DNA from: Marinilactibacillus sp. Marseille-P9653
GTDB taxonomy: Bacteria; Bacillota; Bacilli; Lactobacillales; Carnobacteriaceae_A
DNA: 64,000 nucleotides
Assembly (NCBI RefSeq): GCF_916618885.1
Contig: NZ_CAKAKH010000001.1
Span: 1,116,001 to 1,180,000 of the forward strand
Direction: 5' to 3'
A program made the translations under genes and the position numbers. The notes beneath the pieces were generated by a model. That model was not told where the DNA came from. It searched no databases and saw nothing but the letters and a program-made list of their open reading frames with translations. This document shows, piece by piece, positions 1 to 8,685 of this stretch. The first letter of the stretch is position 1. Each line of letters opens with the position of its first letter.

Positions 1-643
1 CCATAGTATCAAAAACGATGTCGTAGTCTGATAGAAGCGATTCGAAGTCTTCTTCTTTATAATTGATAAACGTATCGACGCCTAGTTCTTTCAAGTAAGC
101 TTCGTTATCGCCACTAGCAGTAGAGGCAACAGTCGCACCGAATGATTTTGCAACTTGTATCGCTACACTACCAACGCCACCAGCACCTGCGTGGATCAAG
201 ACTTTATCGCCTTTTTTGATTTCAGCCATTTCGACTAAAGCAGTCCAAGCTGTTTCCCCAACTAATGGGATAGAAGCTGCTTCACCAAAAGAAACGTTTT
301 TTGGCATGGGTGCAAGCAATTCTTTATCAATCGCAATATATTCTGCATACGTTCCGCGAGGGTTTGTTTCTGGTCTAGAAAAGATTTTGTCTCCAACAGC
401 GAAATCTTGAACATTTGCGCCAACTTCTTTGATAATGCCTGCTGCGTCCCATCCTAAGATGATTGGGAACTCGAATGGCATCATGCTACTAAGGTAACCT
501 TCACGCATTTTCCAGTCTACTGGGTTGATGGATGTCGCATGTAATTCAACAAGGACTTGATCTTCCGTGATTTCTGGTTTAGGTACATCTCTTTCGACTA
601 ATTGATCGGCTGAGCCGTATGATTCGATAACGATGGCTTTCAT
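1..643 (-). CDS. MDR-family NADP-dependent quinone oxidoreductase (3' end outside window)
   Basis: Medium-chain dehydrogenase/reductase without the structural zinc site, expected to reduce quinones or enones with NAD(P)H in the cytoplasm. Reading the minus strand from ATG at 643 gives 214 residues starting MKAIVIESYGSADQLVERDV. A GroES-like fold follows (INPVDWKMREG, then ILGWDAAGIIKEVG), and then the Rossmann nucleotide loop HAGAGGVGSVAIQVAK. A GAAGGAA-type ribosome site precedes the start. The frame runs off the left edge, so about one third of a usual 310-residue protein is missing. It is divergent from the gene at 890. The substrate cannot be told from the sequence. Confidence 0.85.
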   Translation of the reverse strand, partial: MKAIVIESYGSADQLVERDVPKPEITEDQVLVELHATSINPVDWKMREGYLSSMMPFEFPIILGWDAAGIIKEVGANVQDFAVGDKIFSRPETNPRGTYAEYIAIDKELLAPMPKNVSFGEAASIPLVGETAWTALVEMAEIKKGDKVLIHAGAGGVGSVAIQVAKSFGATVASTASGDNEAYLKELGVDTFINYKEEDFESLLSDYDIVFDTM

Positions 644-823
644 ATATATTCCTTCTTTCATTTGGTTTAACTAATGATGGATGTAATCTTATACCATATA
701 TTTTAGTGAAAATACACAAATCATCAAGTAAAGGATATCTAACTAACCTAGTATACAAATTAAATTGTGCAAAATCAAATAATCGAACTTTCACACAAAG
801 TTCACTCGCCAAAAGATAGAAAA

Positions 824-832
824 TGGTATGAT
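824..832 (+). promoter_or_regulatory. extended -10 promoter for the 890 gene
   Basis: TGGTATGAT is an extended -10 element (TGn plus TATGAT) about 60 bases before the start codon. The -35 region is poor, as is common with extended -10 promoters. Confidence 0.45.
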
Positions 833-889
833 AGACTGAAAGCGGATAACGATTTTATTAAACCTGTAGAAAAGGAAGATTGAAGAGCA

Positions 890-1495
890 ATGGCAAAGAC
901 ACAAGTGAAGGAAATTTTACAATCGAACGATACAAAAAAAGAAAAGTTTGATTATCTATGGGAATATTATAAATGGCATGTTATCGGGACAATCGCAGCG
1001 ATTTTGTTTGTGATTTATATAATTGTGCAAATGCTGACTCGACCACAAGTTTCTTTTAACATTGGGGTATTAGGACCTGAAACAACCTCCGAACAAGAAC
1101 AAGCACTGAGTTCAGATTTGAAACAGTTAATGGATCCAGAAGATGTAGAAGGCGATATGTTCGTAACTGTGACGCCTGAAGGACAAATGGCAGAACGATT
1201 CTTTGCACAACTAACGGCCGCCGAATATGATTTAATCTTAATGTCAGAAGTGGCTTTTGAGAATTTTGCTTCTGATCAAAGTATGCAGGGAATAGACATT
1301 AACGGTATTGACGAAGGGGACCTACGATATGCTGAGAAAACTGAAAATGTGATTGGCATCTCTACCAATGCAGTGCCATTTTTCAATAATCATGATGCGA
1401 CACAAGATATGATTGTGATGGTTCCACAAAATGCTCGGCATAAAGATCAGACCGTGCGCTTTTTTGAAGCACAAGGAATCGACTTATCTGAATAG
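890..1495 (+). CDS. single-pass membrane protein of unknown function
   Basis: 201 residues that I do not assign to a named family. A charged cytoplasmic N-terminus (about 1-30, with DTKKEKFDYLWEYYKWH) is followed by one hydrophobic helix at about 32-50 (VIGTIAAILFVIYIIVQML). An acidic extracellular part of about 150 residues follows, with no cysteines or obvious catalytic motif. The short cytoplasmic stretch ending in YYKWH before the helix resembles small conserved Firmicutes membrane proteins of unknown function. The ATG start lies 8 bases after GGAAGATTGAAG. It stands alone between its own promoter and that of map, so the context gives no role. Confidence 0.7.
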   Translation: MAKTQVKEILQSNDTKKEKFDYLWEYYKWHVIGTIAAILFVIYIIVQMLTRPQVSFNIGVLGPETTSEQEQALSSDLKQLMDPEDVEGDMFVTVTPEGQMAERFFAQLTAAEYDLILMSEVAFENFASDQSMQGIDINGIDEGDLRYAEKTENVIGISTNAVPFFNNHDATQDMIVMVPQNARHKDQTVRFFEAQGIDLSE

Positions 1496-1585
1496 CAATG
1501 ACTGTTTAAAAAGCGAACACCACATTAAAGGGTGCTGATAAACAATTAAAAAATGTCTTTCTCCTGATAACCTTTAAAGATAAGG

Positions 1586-1614
1586 TTCCGAAATGAACAA
1601 ATTTTCGGTATAAT
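1586..1614 (+). promoter_or_regulatory. sigma-A promoter of map
   Basis: TATAAT at 1609-1614 is preceded, with a 17-base spacer, by TTCCGA at 1586-1591 (four of six bases match the -35 consensus). Transcription would begin near 1621. A TTG at 1617 therefore cannot be the start codon, which supports the GTG at 1656. Confidence 0.7.
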
Positions 1615-1655
1615 AGTTGGTGACTTTAAGTTTAGACAACAAGGGGACTGATTAT

Positions 1656-2411
1656 GTGATTACATTAAAATCACCTAGAGAAATTGAAGCAATGGACCAG
1701 TCAGGTGCAGTGCTCGCTGATATCCATGAGAAGTTAAGATCTTTTATTAAACCAGGTATTACTGGTAAAGCCATCGACCAGTATGTAGAAAAAATGATTG
1801 AAGAACACGGCGCTTCAGCAGAACAAAAAGGTTTTGAAGGTTACGAGTACGCAACGTGTATCAGTGTGAATGATGAAATTTGTCATGGTTTTCCTAGAAA
1901 TGAGAAACTGAAAAAAGGAGACCTGATCAAAGTAGATATGGTGATCAATTTAAACGGTGCCTTGTCAGATTCTTGCTGGAGCTATGCAGTAGGCGAAGCA
2001 ACAGACGAAGTGAAACAGTTGATGGATGTGACGTTAAAAGCTCTTTATAAAGGCATCGAAGCTGCACAAGTGGGTAACCGTATCGGTGATATCGGTCATG
2101 CCATTCAGTCTTTTGTTGAACCAGAAGGATTCGCTGTGGTCCGTGAATTTGTTGGGCATGGCATTGGACCAACACTTCATGAAGGCCCAAGTATCCCGCA
2201 CTTTGGAGAAGCGGGTAAAGGGATCCGTTTAAAAGAAGGTATGGTGATCACAATTGAACCAATGATCAATACCGGAACCTGGCAATCTAAAATGGACAGC
2301 AATGGCTGGACAGCACGTACGAAAGATGGTTCGCTAAGCTGTCAGTATGAACACACATTGGCTATTACAAAAGAAGGACCTAAAATTTTAACCAAGCAAA
2401 AAGGCGAATAA
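1656..2411 (+). CDS. map: methionine aminopeptidase, type I
   Basis: Removes the initiator methionine from nascent proteins in the cytoplasm as a two-metal enzyme. All five metal ligands of the family are visible: Asp in KVDMVINLNG, Asp eleven residues later in SDSCW, His in GHGIG, Glu in TIEPM and Glu in CQYEH. The DSCWSYAVGE stretch matches the streptococcal/enterococcal form. The start is set at GTG 1656 (MITLKSPREIEAM), which has AAGGGGAC about 8 bases upstream and follows the promoter. The TTG 39 bases earlier would lie at or before the transcription start. The resulting 251 residues fit the family length. Confidence 0.93.
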   Translation: MITLKSPREIEAMDQSGAVLADIHEKLRSFIKPGITGKAIDQYVEKMIEEHGASAEQKGFEGYEYATCISVNDEICHGFPRNEKLKKGDLIKVDMVINLNGALSDSCWSYAVGEATDEVKQLMDVTLKALYKGIEAAQVGNRIGDIGHAIQSFVEPEGFAVVREFVGHGIGPTLHEGPSIPHFGEAGKGIRLKEGMVITIEPMINTGTWQSKMDSNGWTARTKDGSLSCQYEHTLAITKEGPKILTKQKGE

Positions 2412-2439
2412 GAATATCCAATTAAATGAATCTGTAAAG

Positions 2440-2503
2440 TCTGGGAGTACGGGGAATCAACCGTGTTTGAAACGGTTAGCTTCTCATTGCTTCCAGATTT
2501 TTT
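2440..2503 (+). terminator. probable terminator after map
   Basis: An imperfect compound hairpin: outer arms TCTGG (2440-2444) and CCAGA (2493-2497), inner arms AACCGT and ACGGTT, then six T. The middle of the stem is irregular. Confidence 0.5.
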
Positions 2504-2553
2504 AATGGCATCTTTTATCCAGCACTTATGAATACGTTCTACCTTAGATTTTC

Positions 2554-2562
2554 TGCTATGAT
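2554..2562 (+). promoter_or_regulatory. extended -10 promoter of the acyltransferase gene
   Basis: TGCTATGAT is an extended -10 element 33 bases before the ATG. No good -35 is visible. Confidence 0.4.
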
Positions 2563-2594
2563 ATTTTTACAATAAAGTCGAGGGGAATCATCTT

Positions 2595-3671
2595 ATGAAG
2601 CAAAGAGTCTGGTTTGCAGACGTTTTAAGAATTGTCGCCATCATCATGGTCATCTTGATCCATATTATCTCAAAAGATACCCACCGCTATGATTTGGGTA
2701 CCTATCAATGGCAATTTATGAATCTATTAAATGGTATCAGCCGAATTTGTGTCCCATTACTCTTTATGGTTAGTGGTATGTTTTTTTTAGATCCGAAAAA
2801 AGAACTAGAACCTAAAACAATGTATACAAAATATATCTGGCGACTTGTTAGAGCCTTTTTATTCTGGTCCATCATCTACGTCTTTATGAGCCGATTCAGA
2901 CAACCTGACCAGCCAATTGTAGACGAAGTCGACCGAACCATGCTAGAAATCGTACAAGGCTATTTCCACTTATGGTTCCTGTACCGCCTAACTGAGGTCT
3001 ATATCATGACACCATTTCTCAGACCGCTCACAAGAGACAAACAACTCGCCCTGTATTTCCTACTCGTAAGCTTCGTCGTAGGGATTCTAATTCCAACCAT
3101 CAACCAGTTTCCAGTGAGATCAACTGCGACCGTCGTCGACAATGGCTTGAATGTCGATATTACGCTTGGTTATGCAGGCTATTTTATGGCCGGATATGTG
3201 CTGAACCAAGTCCAATTGAAAAAGAATTGGCGCTACGGCATTTATCTGCTAGGCTTGGGCGGTTTTGCAGTTACGATCATTGGTACAGCCATTCGCTCCA
3301 TGCAAGATGGTGTCATGTATTCTTTGTTTTATGAATACCTCACACCCAATGTGTTTTTTGCAGCGATCGCAACCTTTGTCTGGTTCAAGTATGCAATGGA
3401 GCCGATTGAATTATCAGACCGAGTGAAAAAGACCATCATCCATTTTTCTAAATATTCTTTTGGTATTTATTTGATTCATGTACTCGTCAGAGATTTAATT
3501 TGGGATAGAGGACTTAATACGACATTTGCGACACCCGTTTTGTCGATTCCCACCATGGTCATCTTTGTCGGTACTGTAAGCTATGTCTTAATATGGGTAC
3601 TCATGCGAATCTGGAAAGTCATCACGACAAAGTGGCGAAAAGTAACGAACAACAAACTAGAAACACAATAA
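2595..3671 (+). CDS. acyltransferase family 3 membrane protein
   Basis: Integral membrane O-acyltransferase of the Acyl_transf_3 family, 358 residues with about ten predicted helices. Members move acetyl or other acyl groups onto surface sugars or peptidoglycan. The family start is clear: WFADVLRIVAIIMVILIHI carries the conserved Arg and His of the first helix, and RICVPLLFMVSGMFFL follows. It lacks the C-terminal SGNH domain found in OatA, so it is the short single-domain type. The ATG follows GAGGGG by about 8 bases. The acceptor is unknown. Given the large surface-polymer locus downstream, a cell-wall or capsule acceptor is plausible, but this is inference. Confidence 0.85.
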   Translation: MKQRVWFADVLRIVAIIMVILIHIISKDTHRYDLGTYQWQFMNLLNGISRICVPLLFMVSGMFFLDPKKELEPKTMYTKYIWRLVRAFLFWSIIYVFMSRFRQPDQPIVDEVDRTMLEIVQGYFHLWFLYRLTEVYIMTPFLRPLTRDKQLALYFLLVSFVVGILIPTINQFPVRSTATVVDNGLNVDITLGYAGYFMAGYVLNQVQLKKNWRYGIYLLGLGGFAVTIIGTAIRSMQDGVMYSLFYEYLTPNVFFAAIATFVWFKYAMEPIELSDRVKKTIIHFSKYSFGIYLIHVLVRDLIWDRGLNTTFATPVLSIPTMVIFVGTVSYVLIWVLMRIWKVITTKWRKVTNNKLETQ

Positions 3672-3729
3672 CAAATATTCAATAAATCTTTACTGCATGA
3701 TTTGTTTGAACCTGAAGGAGTAACTGTAA

Positions 3730-4272
3730 GTGAGATACAAAACGCACCTAGCAGCAACCTTCGCTGTTGCCCTACCCATCATGGATTCAGCGCAGGCGCT
3801 GACCTTGAGTGGCGTTGCGCTACTAGCGATAGGAACAGTCTTTCCAGATATTGACGAACCAAATTCTTATATTGGGCACCGCATGAAAGGTGTGAGTGGT
3901 GGCATCAACGGGTTATTTGGCCACCGTGGTCTGACGCATAGTCTGCTTGGATTAGTAGCCATCTCTTATCTATTCTACTTATTAGCTAGCTGGATATCTT
4001 TTCCAGTTGAACTGATTCAATGGTTCAGCTTTGGATATCTAGCGCATCTAGTTGAAGATTCATTTTCCAGAAAAGGTATTGCCTGGTTACAGCCCATATC
4101 TAAAAAAAGATTCCAGTCTGGGTTCAGAATCTTTTATTACTCAACAGGTGGACTAGTAGAACAAATAGTATTTTTTGCATCCATTTTGGCTATTTTGTAT
4201 CACTTATCCCAGTTACAATTGAGTGATGTGTCCTTTACCTATTTAAACCGGTTAGTCCATCAATTTTTTTAA
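3730..4272 (+). CDS. YdjM-type membrane-bound putative metal-dependent hydrolase
   Basis: 180 residues, with GTG start 9 bases after GAAGGAG. The protein shows the YdjM/DUF457 pattern: an N-terminal MRYKTHLAATF, a metal-ligand-like PDIDEPNS near residue 40, GHRGLTHSLLG near residues 64-74, several hydrophobic helices, and HLVEDSF near residue 107 with a second His/Asp pair. Family members are membrane proteins annotated as metal-dependent hydrolases, and one E. coli member is under LexA control. The true substrate is not established. It lies 58 bases after the acyltransferase gene in the same direction and probably shares its transcript, because the shared terminator comes only after this gene. 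Confidence 0.8.
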   Translation: MRYKTHLAATFAVALPIMDSAQALTLSGVALLAIGTVFPDIDEPNSYIGHRMKGVSGGINGLFGHRGLTHSLLGLVAISYLFYLLASWISFPVELIQWFSFGYLAHLVEDSFSRKGIAWLQPISKKRFQSGFRIFYYSTGGLVEQIVFFASILAILYHLSQLQLSDVSFTYLNRLVHQFF

Positions 4273-4281
4273 AAGACTTTC

Positions 4282-4319
4282 AAAGTCAGTGTTCCTTAAA
4301 TGAGGCACCTGACTTTTTG
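4282..4319 (+). terminator. rho-independent terminator
   Basis: Arms AAAGTCAG (4282-4289) and CTGACTTT (4309-4316) close a hairpin with a partly paired GTG/CAC interior, and T residues follow. It ends the 2595-4272 unit. Confidence 0.85.
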
Positions 4320-4435
4320 TTTTATCTTAATAAAAAAGGAATATCAGACGTTTGATCAGCTAGTATTTTTATGAAAAATCTGATACTATTTTAAGTACGA
4401 GACGTAAAGGGTTTCAACAAGGGAGGGTAGGTTAG

Positions 4436-5152
4436 ATGCCGAAGTATAAAGAAGTTGCAGAAACCATTAAAAAACGAATCAATGATCAAATTTATACGGT
4501 TGACGAGAAATTACCCGACCAACAAACACTCGCAAAAGAGTTCAATACAAGCCGAGTCACTATCAAAAAAGCTTTGGACTTACTTCAGGCAGCGGGGCTA
4601 CTCTATACCATCCAGGGATCTGGATCGTACATAAAACGAAACGCATTGCTTAAAGCACAAACAAGTATTCAAATCGGGCATAATGTCGGCTTAACGACCG
4701 CAATACAAGAAGAAGTTAAACTTGAGAGTCAAGTGATTACTTTTACTGTGCGCTTTCCCGATGAGAAAGAACAGCTTCAACTTTTAATTGACCGAGAAAC
4801 ACCTGTTTACTATTATCAGCGCTTAAGAATTTTAGGAGGCAGACCGTATTCACTTGAAAATACTGTCGTACCTGTCCACTTGATACCAGGAATAACAGAA
4901 GATGTTTTAAAGGATTCTGTTTACCGCTTTATCCGAGAAGAACTGGGCATATCCTTCAAGGATAATAGACAAATTGTTCGAGCTGCAAAACCAGGCAAGC
5001 TTGATCAAGTCCATTTAAAGTGCAAAGAAACCGATCCCGTTTTAGAAGTAGAAAAAATCATGTACCTGACTTCCGGTACGCCATTTGAATATTCTATCGT
5101 CCATCACCGATTCGATATGGTAGAAATGTCATTTGAAAACCAAGATAGCTGA
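4436..5152 (+). CDS. GntR-family regulator with UTRA effector domain
   Basis: Sugar-responsive repressor, 238 residues. The winged helix-turn-helix is at about 1-70 (KYKEVAETIKKRINDQIY, then LAKEFNTSRVTIKKALDLL and IQGSGSYI). A UTRA ligand-binding domain follows at about 80-230, of the HutC/TreR class that binds phosphorylated sugars. It lies directly upstream of a PTS permease and a GH1 enzyme, separated from them by its own terminator and a perfect palindrome, so it most likely represses that operon and is released by a phospho-sugar. An extended -10 (TGATACTAT, 4381-4389) precedes it, and GGGAGGG serves as ribosome site. Confidence 0.9.
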   Translation: MPKYKEVAETIKKRINDQIYTVDEKLPDQQTLAKEFNTSRVTIKKALDLLQAAGLLYTIQGSGSYIKRNALLKAQTSIQIGHNVGLTTAIQEEVKLESQVITFTVRFPDEKEQLQLLIDRETPVYYYQRLRILGGRPYSLENTVVPVHLIPGITEDVLKDSVYRFIREELGISFKDNRQIVRAAKPGKLDQVHLKCKETDPVLEVEKIMYLTSGTPFEYSIVHHRFDMVEMSFENQDS

Positions 5153-5180
5153 TTGTATGATTAAAATATAGTATAGAAGA

Positions 5181-5219
5181 AGAGTTGGTCGTTTGCTAAA
5201 ACGAGCAACTCTTTTTTTT
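5181..5219 (+). terminator. terminator of the GntR gene
   Basis: Arms AGAGTTG (5181-5187) and CAACTCT (5206-5212), with a further CGTTT/AAACG pairing inside, are followed by a run of T. Confidence 0.9.
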
Positions 5220-5251
5220 AATATATAATTTGTATATACAAATTATATATT
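5220..5251. promoter_or_regulatory. perfect 32-bp palindrome, probable GntR operator
   Basis: Every base from 5220 to 5251 pairs with its mirror position. The centre is TTGTATATACAA, the same core as the trehalose operator bound by Bacillus TreR, a GntR/UTRA repressor. It sits between the regulator gene and the PTS operon, which is where a repressor site is expected. Confidence 0.75.
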
Positions 5252-5289
5252 TACCTTTACATTTTACTGAAGACGCGTTAAACTGTTTT

Positions 5290-5303
5290 TGAAAGCCGTT
5301 ACA
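5290..5303 (+). promoter_or_regulatory. candidate cre site (CcpA)
   Basis: TGAAAGCCGTTACA matches the catabolite-response consensus at all but one position (C instead of G in the centre). It lies between the palindrome and the ribosome site of the PTS operon, where it could act as a roadblock. Confidence 0.4.
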
Positions 5304-5326
5304 TATAACTTGGAGGAGGAAATAAG

Positions 5327-6664
5327 ATGTTGGAAGATAGTAAATTTGTTAGTGCGTTAAACCAAGTGGCGTATAAAATCAACAGCTATAAATACATCAT
5401 AGCGATTAAAAATGCGTTCACACTGTTGTTACCCATTATTATCACAGGTGCCTTTGCGACGTTATTCTCAAATATGGTATTTGATAGTACCAATGGGCTT
5501 GCACAAATCAGCTGGCTGGCTTGGTTAGAGGGACTAAAACCACTTTCTCAAATGGTCAACTATGCCACGATGAACATGATGGCACTCGGTGCAGTGTTTC
5601 TAATCGGGAATGAAATGGCCAAGCTGAACAATCTAGATGGACACTTTCCAGGACTCTTGGCAGCTTTATCTTATATAGCCATTATTCCTACGACGATTGA
5701 CATGGTAGTAGACAATCAAACTTTTGAAGCAGCGAACGTGATCTCAAGAGACTATACGGGTTCAGGTGGCTTGTTCCTTGGAATGATTGTGGCGATTGGC
5801 TCTATTGAATTGTATACCTGGTTAGGCAAACAAGATAAGTTGAAGATCTCAATGCCGGATTCGGTACCAACAAACGTATCACGCTCCTTTTCAGCATTGA
5901 TTCCAACGGTCTTTACGATCATCATCGCTGCAGCCGTTGGGTTTGCAATTAATGCGATTACCGGTATGCATATCTACGATATCATTTATAATCTCGTTCA
6001 AGCACCACTTGAAAACATCGTACAAGGTCTACCAGGACTACTTGTCTTGATGTTAGTTTCTCAATTGTTCTGGGTGATTGGGATACACGGAAACCAAATC
6101 ATCAAACCGATCAGAGAACCGATTTTATTAGCGGCCATTGCTGAAAATACACAAGCTTTTGAAGCGGGAGAAGCCATTCCGAATATTATCAATATGCCTT
6201 TTTGGGATATTTACATGACAGTCGGGGGATCAGGATTGACTCTAGGGTTATTGATTGCCATCTTTATCGGGAGTAAACGAGAAGATTTCCGTTCAATTGG
6301 TAAGCTATCTTTCGCGCCAGGAATCTTTAATGTCAATGAACCCGTCATCTTTGGTTTACCGATTGTTTTAAATCCAATTATTGCCATTCCTTTTGTCATT
6401 ACACCACTAGTTACAGGAACCATTGCTTACTTCCTGACATCCATTGGCTTTGCAGGTAGAGCAGTCGTCATGATTCCCTGGACAACACCACCACTTCTAA
6501 GTGCCTGGATCGCAACAGCAGGAGACTGGGGCGCAGTTATCACACAACTGATTTGTATCGTCGTTTCTGTATTAATTTACTTACCATTTATTAAAGTATC
6601 GAACAAAGAAACAAAAGTAGAAGACATTGAAAAAGAACAGTTTGGCGAAGAAAGCGTTCAGTAA
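5327..6664 (+). CDS. PTS EIIC component, lactose/cellobiose family
   Basis: Membrane channel subunit of a sugar phosphotransferase system, 445 residues with about ten helices. It shows the family features: an N-terminal amphipathic segment (SALNQVAYKINSYKYIIAIKNAF), WVIGIHGNQI near residue 245, and KLSFAPGIFNVNEPVIFGLPIVLNP near 327-351, the sugar-binding region of CelB/LacE-type EIIC proteins. The window has no EIIA or EIIB gene of this class next to it, so partner subunits must come from elsewhere. GGAGGAGG precedes the ATG, and the GH1 gene follows after 18 bases. Control by the upstream GntR palindrome and perhaps CcpA is inferred. Confidence 0.9.
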   Translation: MLEDSKFVSALNQVAYKINSYKYIIAIKNAFTLLLPIIITGAFATLFSNMVFDSTNGLAQISWLAWLEGLKPLSQMVNYATMNMMALGAVFLIGNEMAKLNNLDGHFPGLLAALSYIAIIPTTIDMVVDNQTFEAANVISRDYTGSGGLFLGMIVAIGSIELYTWLGKQDKLKISMPDSVPTNVSRSFSALIPTVFTIIIAAAVGFAINAITGMHIYDIIYNLVQAPLENIVQGLPGLLVLMLVSQLFWVIGIHGNQIIKPIREPILLAAIAENTQAFEAGEAIPNIINMPFWDIYMTVGGSGLTLGLLIAIFIGSKREDFRSIGKLSFAPGIFNVNEPVIFGLPIVLNPIIAIPFVITPLVTGTIAYFLTSIGFAGRAVVMIPWTTPPLLSAWIATAGDWGAVITQLICIVVSVLIYLPFIKVSNKETKVEDIEKEQFGEESVQ

Positions 6665-6682
6665 AAATAGAGGAGAGATTAG

Positions 6683-8086
6683 ATGATTCAGAACATTCCA
6701 AAAGACTTTATATTAGGTGCAGCATCATCCGCTTGGCAGACAGAAGGCTGGCAAGGGAAGAAAGAAGGACAGGATTCTTATCTTGATTCCTGGTACAAAG
6801 AAGAATACTTTGTCTGGCACGAAGGTTACGGTCCAGACGTCGCAACAAACTTTATGGAGAAATATCAAGAAGACATTGATCATATGCAAGAAATAGGCTT
6901 GACGCATTACCGTACGAGTATCAACTGGTCACGATTTTTTACGGATTACGAGTCATTGACGGTCGACGAAGATTATGCGAAACATATCAGCGATATGATT
7001 GATGCTTTGATTAAAGCCGGTGTCGAGCCAATGTTATGCCTAGAACATTACGAACTGCCTGCATATCTGCTAGAAACTTACGACGGGTGGAGTTCGAAGA
7101 AAGTGGTCGAATTATTCACTAGCTACGCAGAGATCGCTTTTGAACGATATGCTGATCGAGTGAAGAACTGGTTTGTTTTTAATGAACCCGTTGTCGTACA
7201 GACAAGAGTCTATCTGGATGCCATCAGATGGCCCCACGAACAAAATACTAAAAAATGGATGCAGTGGAATCATCATAAAGTACTGGCTACTGCTAAAGCC
7301 GTAGAAGTTTACCGAAAAGGAAATTATGATGGTCGTATCGGAACGATTTTGAATCCGGAAGTCACTTATGCTCGTTCATCTTCAGAAGCTGATCAAAAAG
7401 CTGCACACATCTTTGATTTATTCTTTAACCGAGTATTTTTAGATCCGGCTGTAAAAGGTGCCTATCCTGAAGAACTGATTGAACTCCTCAAGAAGCATGA
7501 GATCTTGTTTGATCATGATGAAGAAGAACTCGCCATCATAAAAGAAAATACGGTAGACTATTTAGGCATCAATTTGTATTTTCCAAAACGAGTACAAGCG
7601 CCGAAACACGATTGGAATCCAGAGACACCTTTCCATCCAGAACAATACTATGATTCATTTGAACTGCCTGGTAGACGCATGAACAAGTCACGAGGATGGG
7701 AAATCTATCCAAAATTGATGTATGATATGGCGATGCGGATTAAAGAGGAATACAATAATATTCCTTGGCTGATCACAGAAAATGGTATGGGAATCGAACA
7801 AGAAGAACGCTTTATGGATGATAAAGGGGTCGTTCAAGATGATTACCGCATTGAGTTTTTAGGAGAACACATATCCTGGCTGCTAAAAGCCGTTGAAGAA
7901 GGATCGAGTTGTGAAGGCTATATGCTTTGGGCTTTTACTGATTGTGTGTCTCCAATGAATGCCTTCAAAAACCGTTATGGACTTGTTCGTATTGATATCG
8001 GGAATGACTTAACTCGCTCGATGAAACAGTCTGGTCATTGGTACAAAGAAATGATTAAAAATAGAACATTAGAAACAAAAGACTAA
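6683..8086 (+). CDS. glycoside hydrolase family 1, probable 6-phospho-beta-glycosidase
   Basis: 467 residues covering a whole GH1 barrel. The acid/base glutamate is E168 in FVFNEPVV and the nucleophile is E366 in ITENGMG. The C-terminal segment RSMKQSGHWYKEMI lies where family members bind the 6-phosphate, but it is not the textbook S-K-K-x-Y form. The substrate could therefore be an unusual phospho-disaccharide or an unphosphorylated glycoside. It is translated from a GAGGAGAG site 18 bases after the EIIC gene, so uptake and cleavage are coupled. The N-terminus (DFILGAASSAWQTEGWQGKKEGQDS) is normal for GH1. Confidence 0.88.
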   Translation: MIQNIPKDFILGAASSAWQTEGWQGKKEGQDSYLDSWYKEEYFVWHEGYGPDVATNFMEKYQEDIDHMQEIGLTHYRTSINWSRFFTDYESLTVDEDYAKHISDMIDALIKAGVEPMLCLEHYELPAYLLETYDGWSSKKVVELFTSYAEIAFERYADRVKNWFVFNEPVVVQTRVYLDAIRWPHEQNTKKWMQWNHHKVLATAKAVEVYRKGNYDGRIGTILNPEVTYARSSSEADQKAAHIFDLFFNRVFLDPAVKGAYPEELIELLKKHEILFDHDEEELAIIKENTVDYLGINLYFPKRVQAPKHDWNPETPFHPEQYYDSFELPGRRMNKSRGWEIYPKLMYDMAMRIKEEYNNIPWLITENGMGIEQEERFMDDKGVVQDDYRIEFLGEHISWLLKAVEEGSSCEGYMLWAFTDCVSPMNAFKNRYGLVRIDIGNDLTRSMKQSGHWYKEMIKNRTLETKD

Positions 8087-8102
8087 AATTGAATTAGGTT
8101 AA

Positions 8103-8137
8103 AAACAGCGCCTCACATCGATGTGGCGCTGTTTCTT
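8103..8137 (+). terminator. terminator of the EIIC-GH1 operon
   Basis: Arms AAACAGCG (8103-8110) and CGCTGTTT (8127-8134) with a CACATCGATGTG interior that is itself self-complementary. The T-tail is short. Confidence 0.8.
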
Positions 8138-8229
8138 ATACGTTATAAGTCTGTGTTGCGCCCGAAAGTGAGGTGGATTAATGATGGAATGGAACACAAG
8201 GTGGAGATGATTCAATTATGATTCGGTCC

Positions 8230-8259
8230 TTGTATATTCATTTTCAGTAATAGTATAAT
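8230..8259 (+). promoter_or_regulatory. promoter of the ArsR gene
   Basis: TTGTAT (8230-8235) and TATAAT (8254-8259) with an 18-base spacer. Confidence 0.55.
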
Positions 8260-8324
8260 AAACTTACGAAAGAGAAGCGCTTGAGTCAGTAACTGCTGAA
8301 GAAGGCGTCAAAAGGAGAATGTAC

Positions 8325-8651
8325 ATGCTAGACGGCAACAACGTTGACATCGATAAAGCAATGCTTCAACCGGTTAGTCAGTTTTTCAAAACCATAAGTG
8401 ATCCAACGCGTTTGTCTATTCTGTTCTTACTACAAAAGAAAGAAATGAATGTAGGGGATATCGCGGCGGCACTCGATATGCATCAATCAGCGATCTCTCA
8501 TCAGCTGAGTACGCTAAAAAGGAATCGACTTGTTAAGCCGAGACGCGACGGGAAAACGATTTTTTACAGTCTAGATGATGATCATGTTTTCAAAATACTC
8601 GAACAAGTCATGACGCATACAAGAGAAACAATCGATAAGGAATCAAATTAA
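8325..8651 (+). CDS. ArsR/SmtB-family metal-sensing repressor
   Basis: 108 residues with a winged helix-turn-helix (recognition region DMHQSAISHQLSTLKR at about 51-66). The last helix carries D85, H87, H98 and E101. These match the four alpha-5 zinc ligands of SmtB (D, H, H, E) and differ from CzrA, which has His at the fourth place. There is no N-terminal cysteine pair of the CadC type. The start is set at the second ATG (8325), because AAAGGAG sits 7 bases before it but abuts the ATG at 8319. The gene points toward a P1B-4 efflux ATPase gene. The repressor probably binds the dyads in that gene's promoter (10689-10742) and is released by zinc or another divalent metal. Confidence 0.88.
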   Translation: MLDGNNVDIDKAMLQPVSQFFKTISDPTRLSILFLLQKKEMNVGDIAAALDMHQSAISHQLSTLKRNRLVKPRRDGKTIFYSLDDDHVFKILEQVMTHTRETIDKESN

Positions 8652-8684
8652 AAAAGCCATCGAATCTCCATTCGATGGCTTTTT
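8651..8684. terminator. bidirectional terminator between arsR-type and ATPase genes
   Basis: A perfect 15-bp stem (8651-8665 with 8670-8684) and a CTCC loop. A-runs and T-runs on both sides let it end transcription from either strand. Confidence 0.95.
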
Positions 8685-8685
8685 G

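Noticed and set aside
2440-2503. Riboswitch or T-box before the acyltransferase gene
   Set aside because: The structure lies upstream of that gene's likely promoter (2554-2562) and lacks T-box or known aptamer motifs; it is more likely the map terminator.
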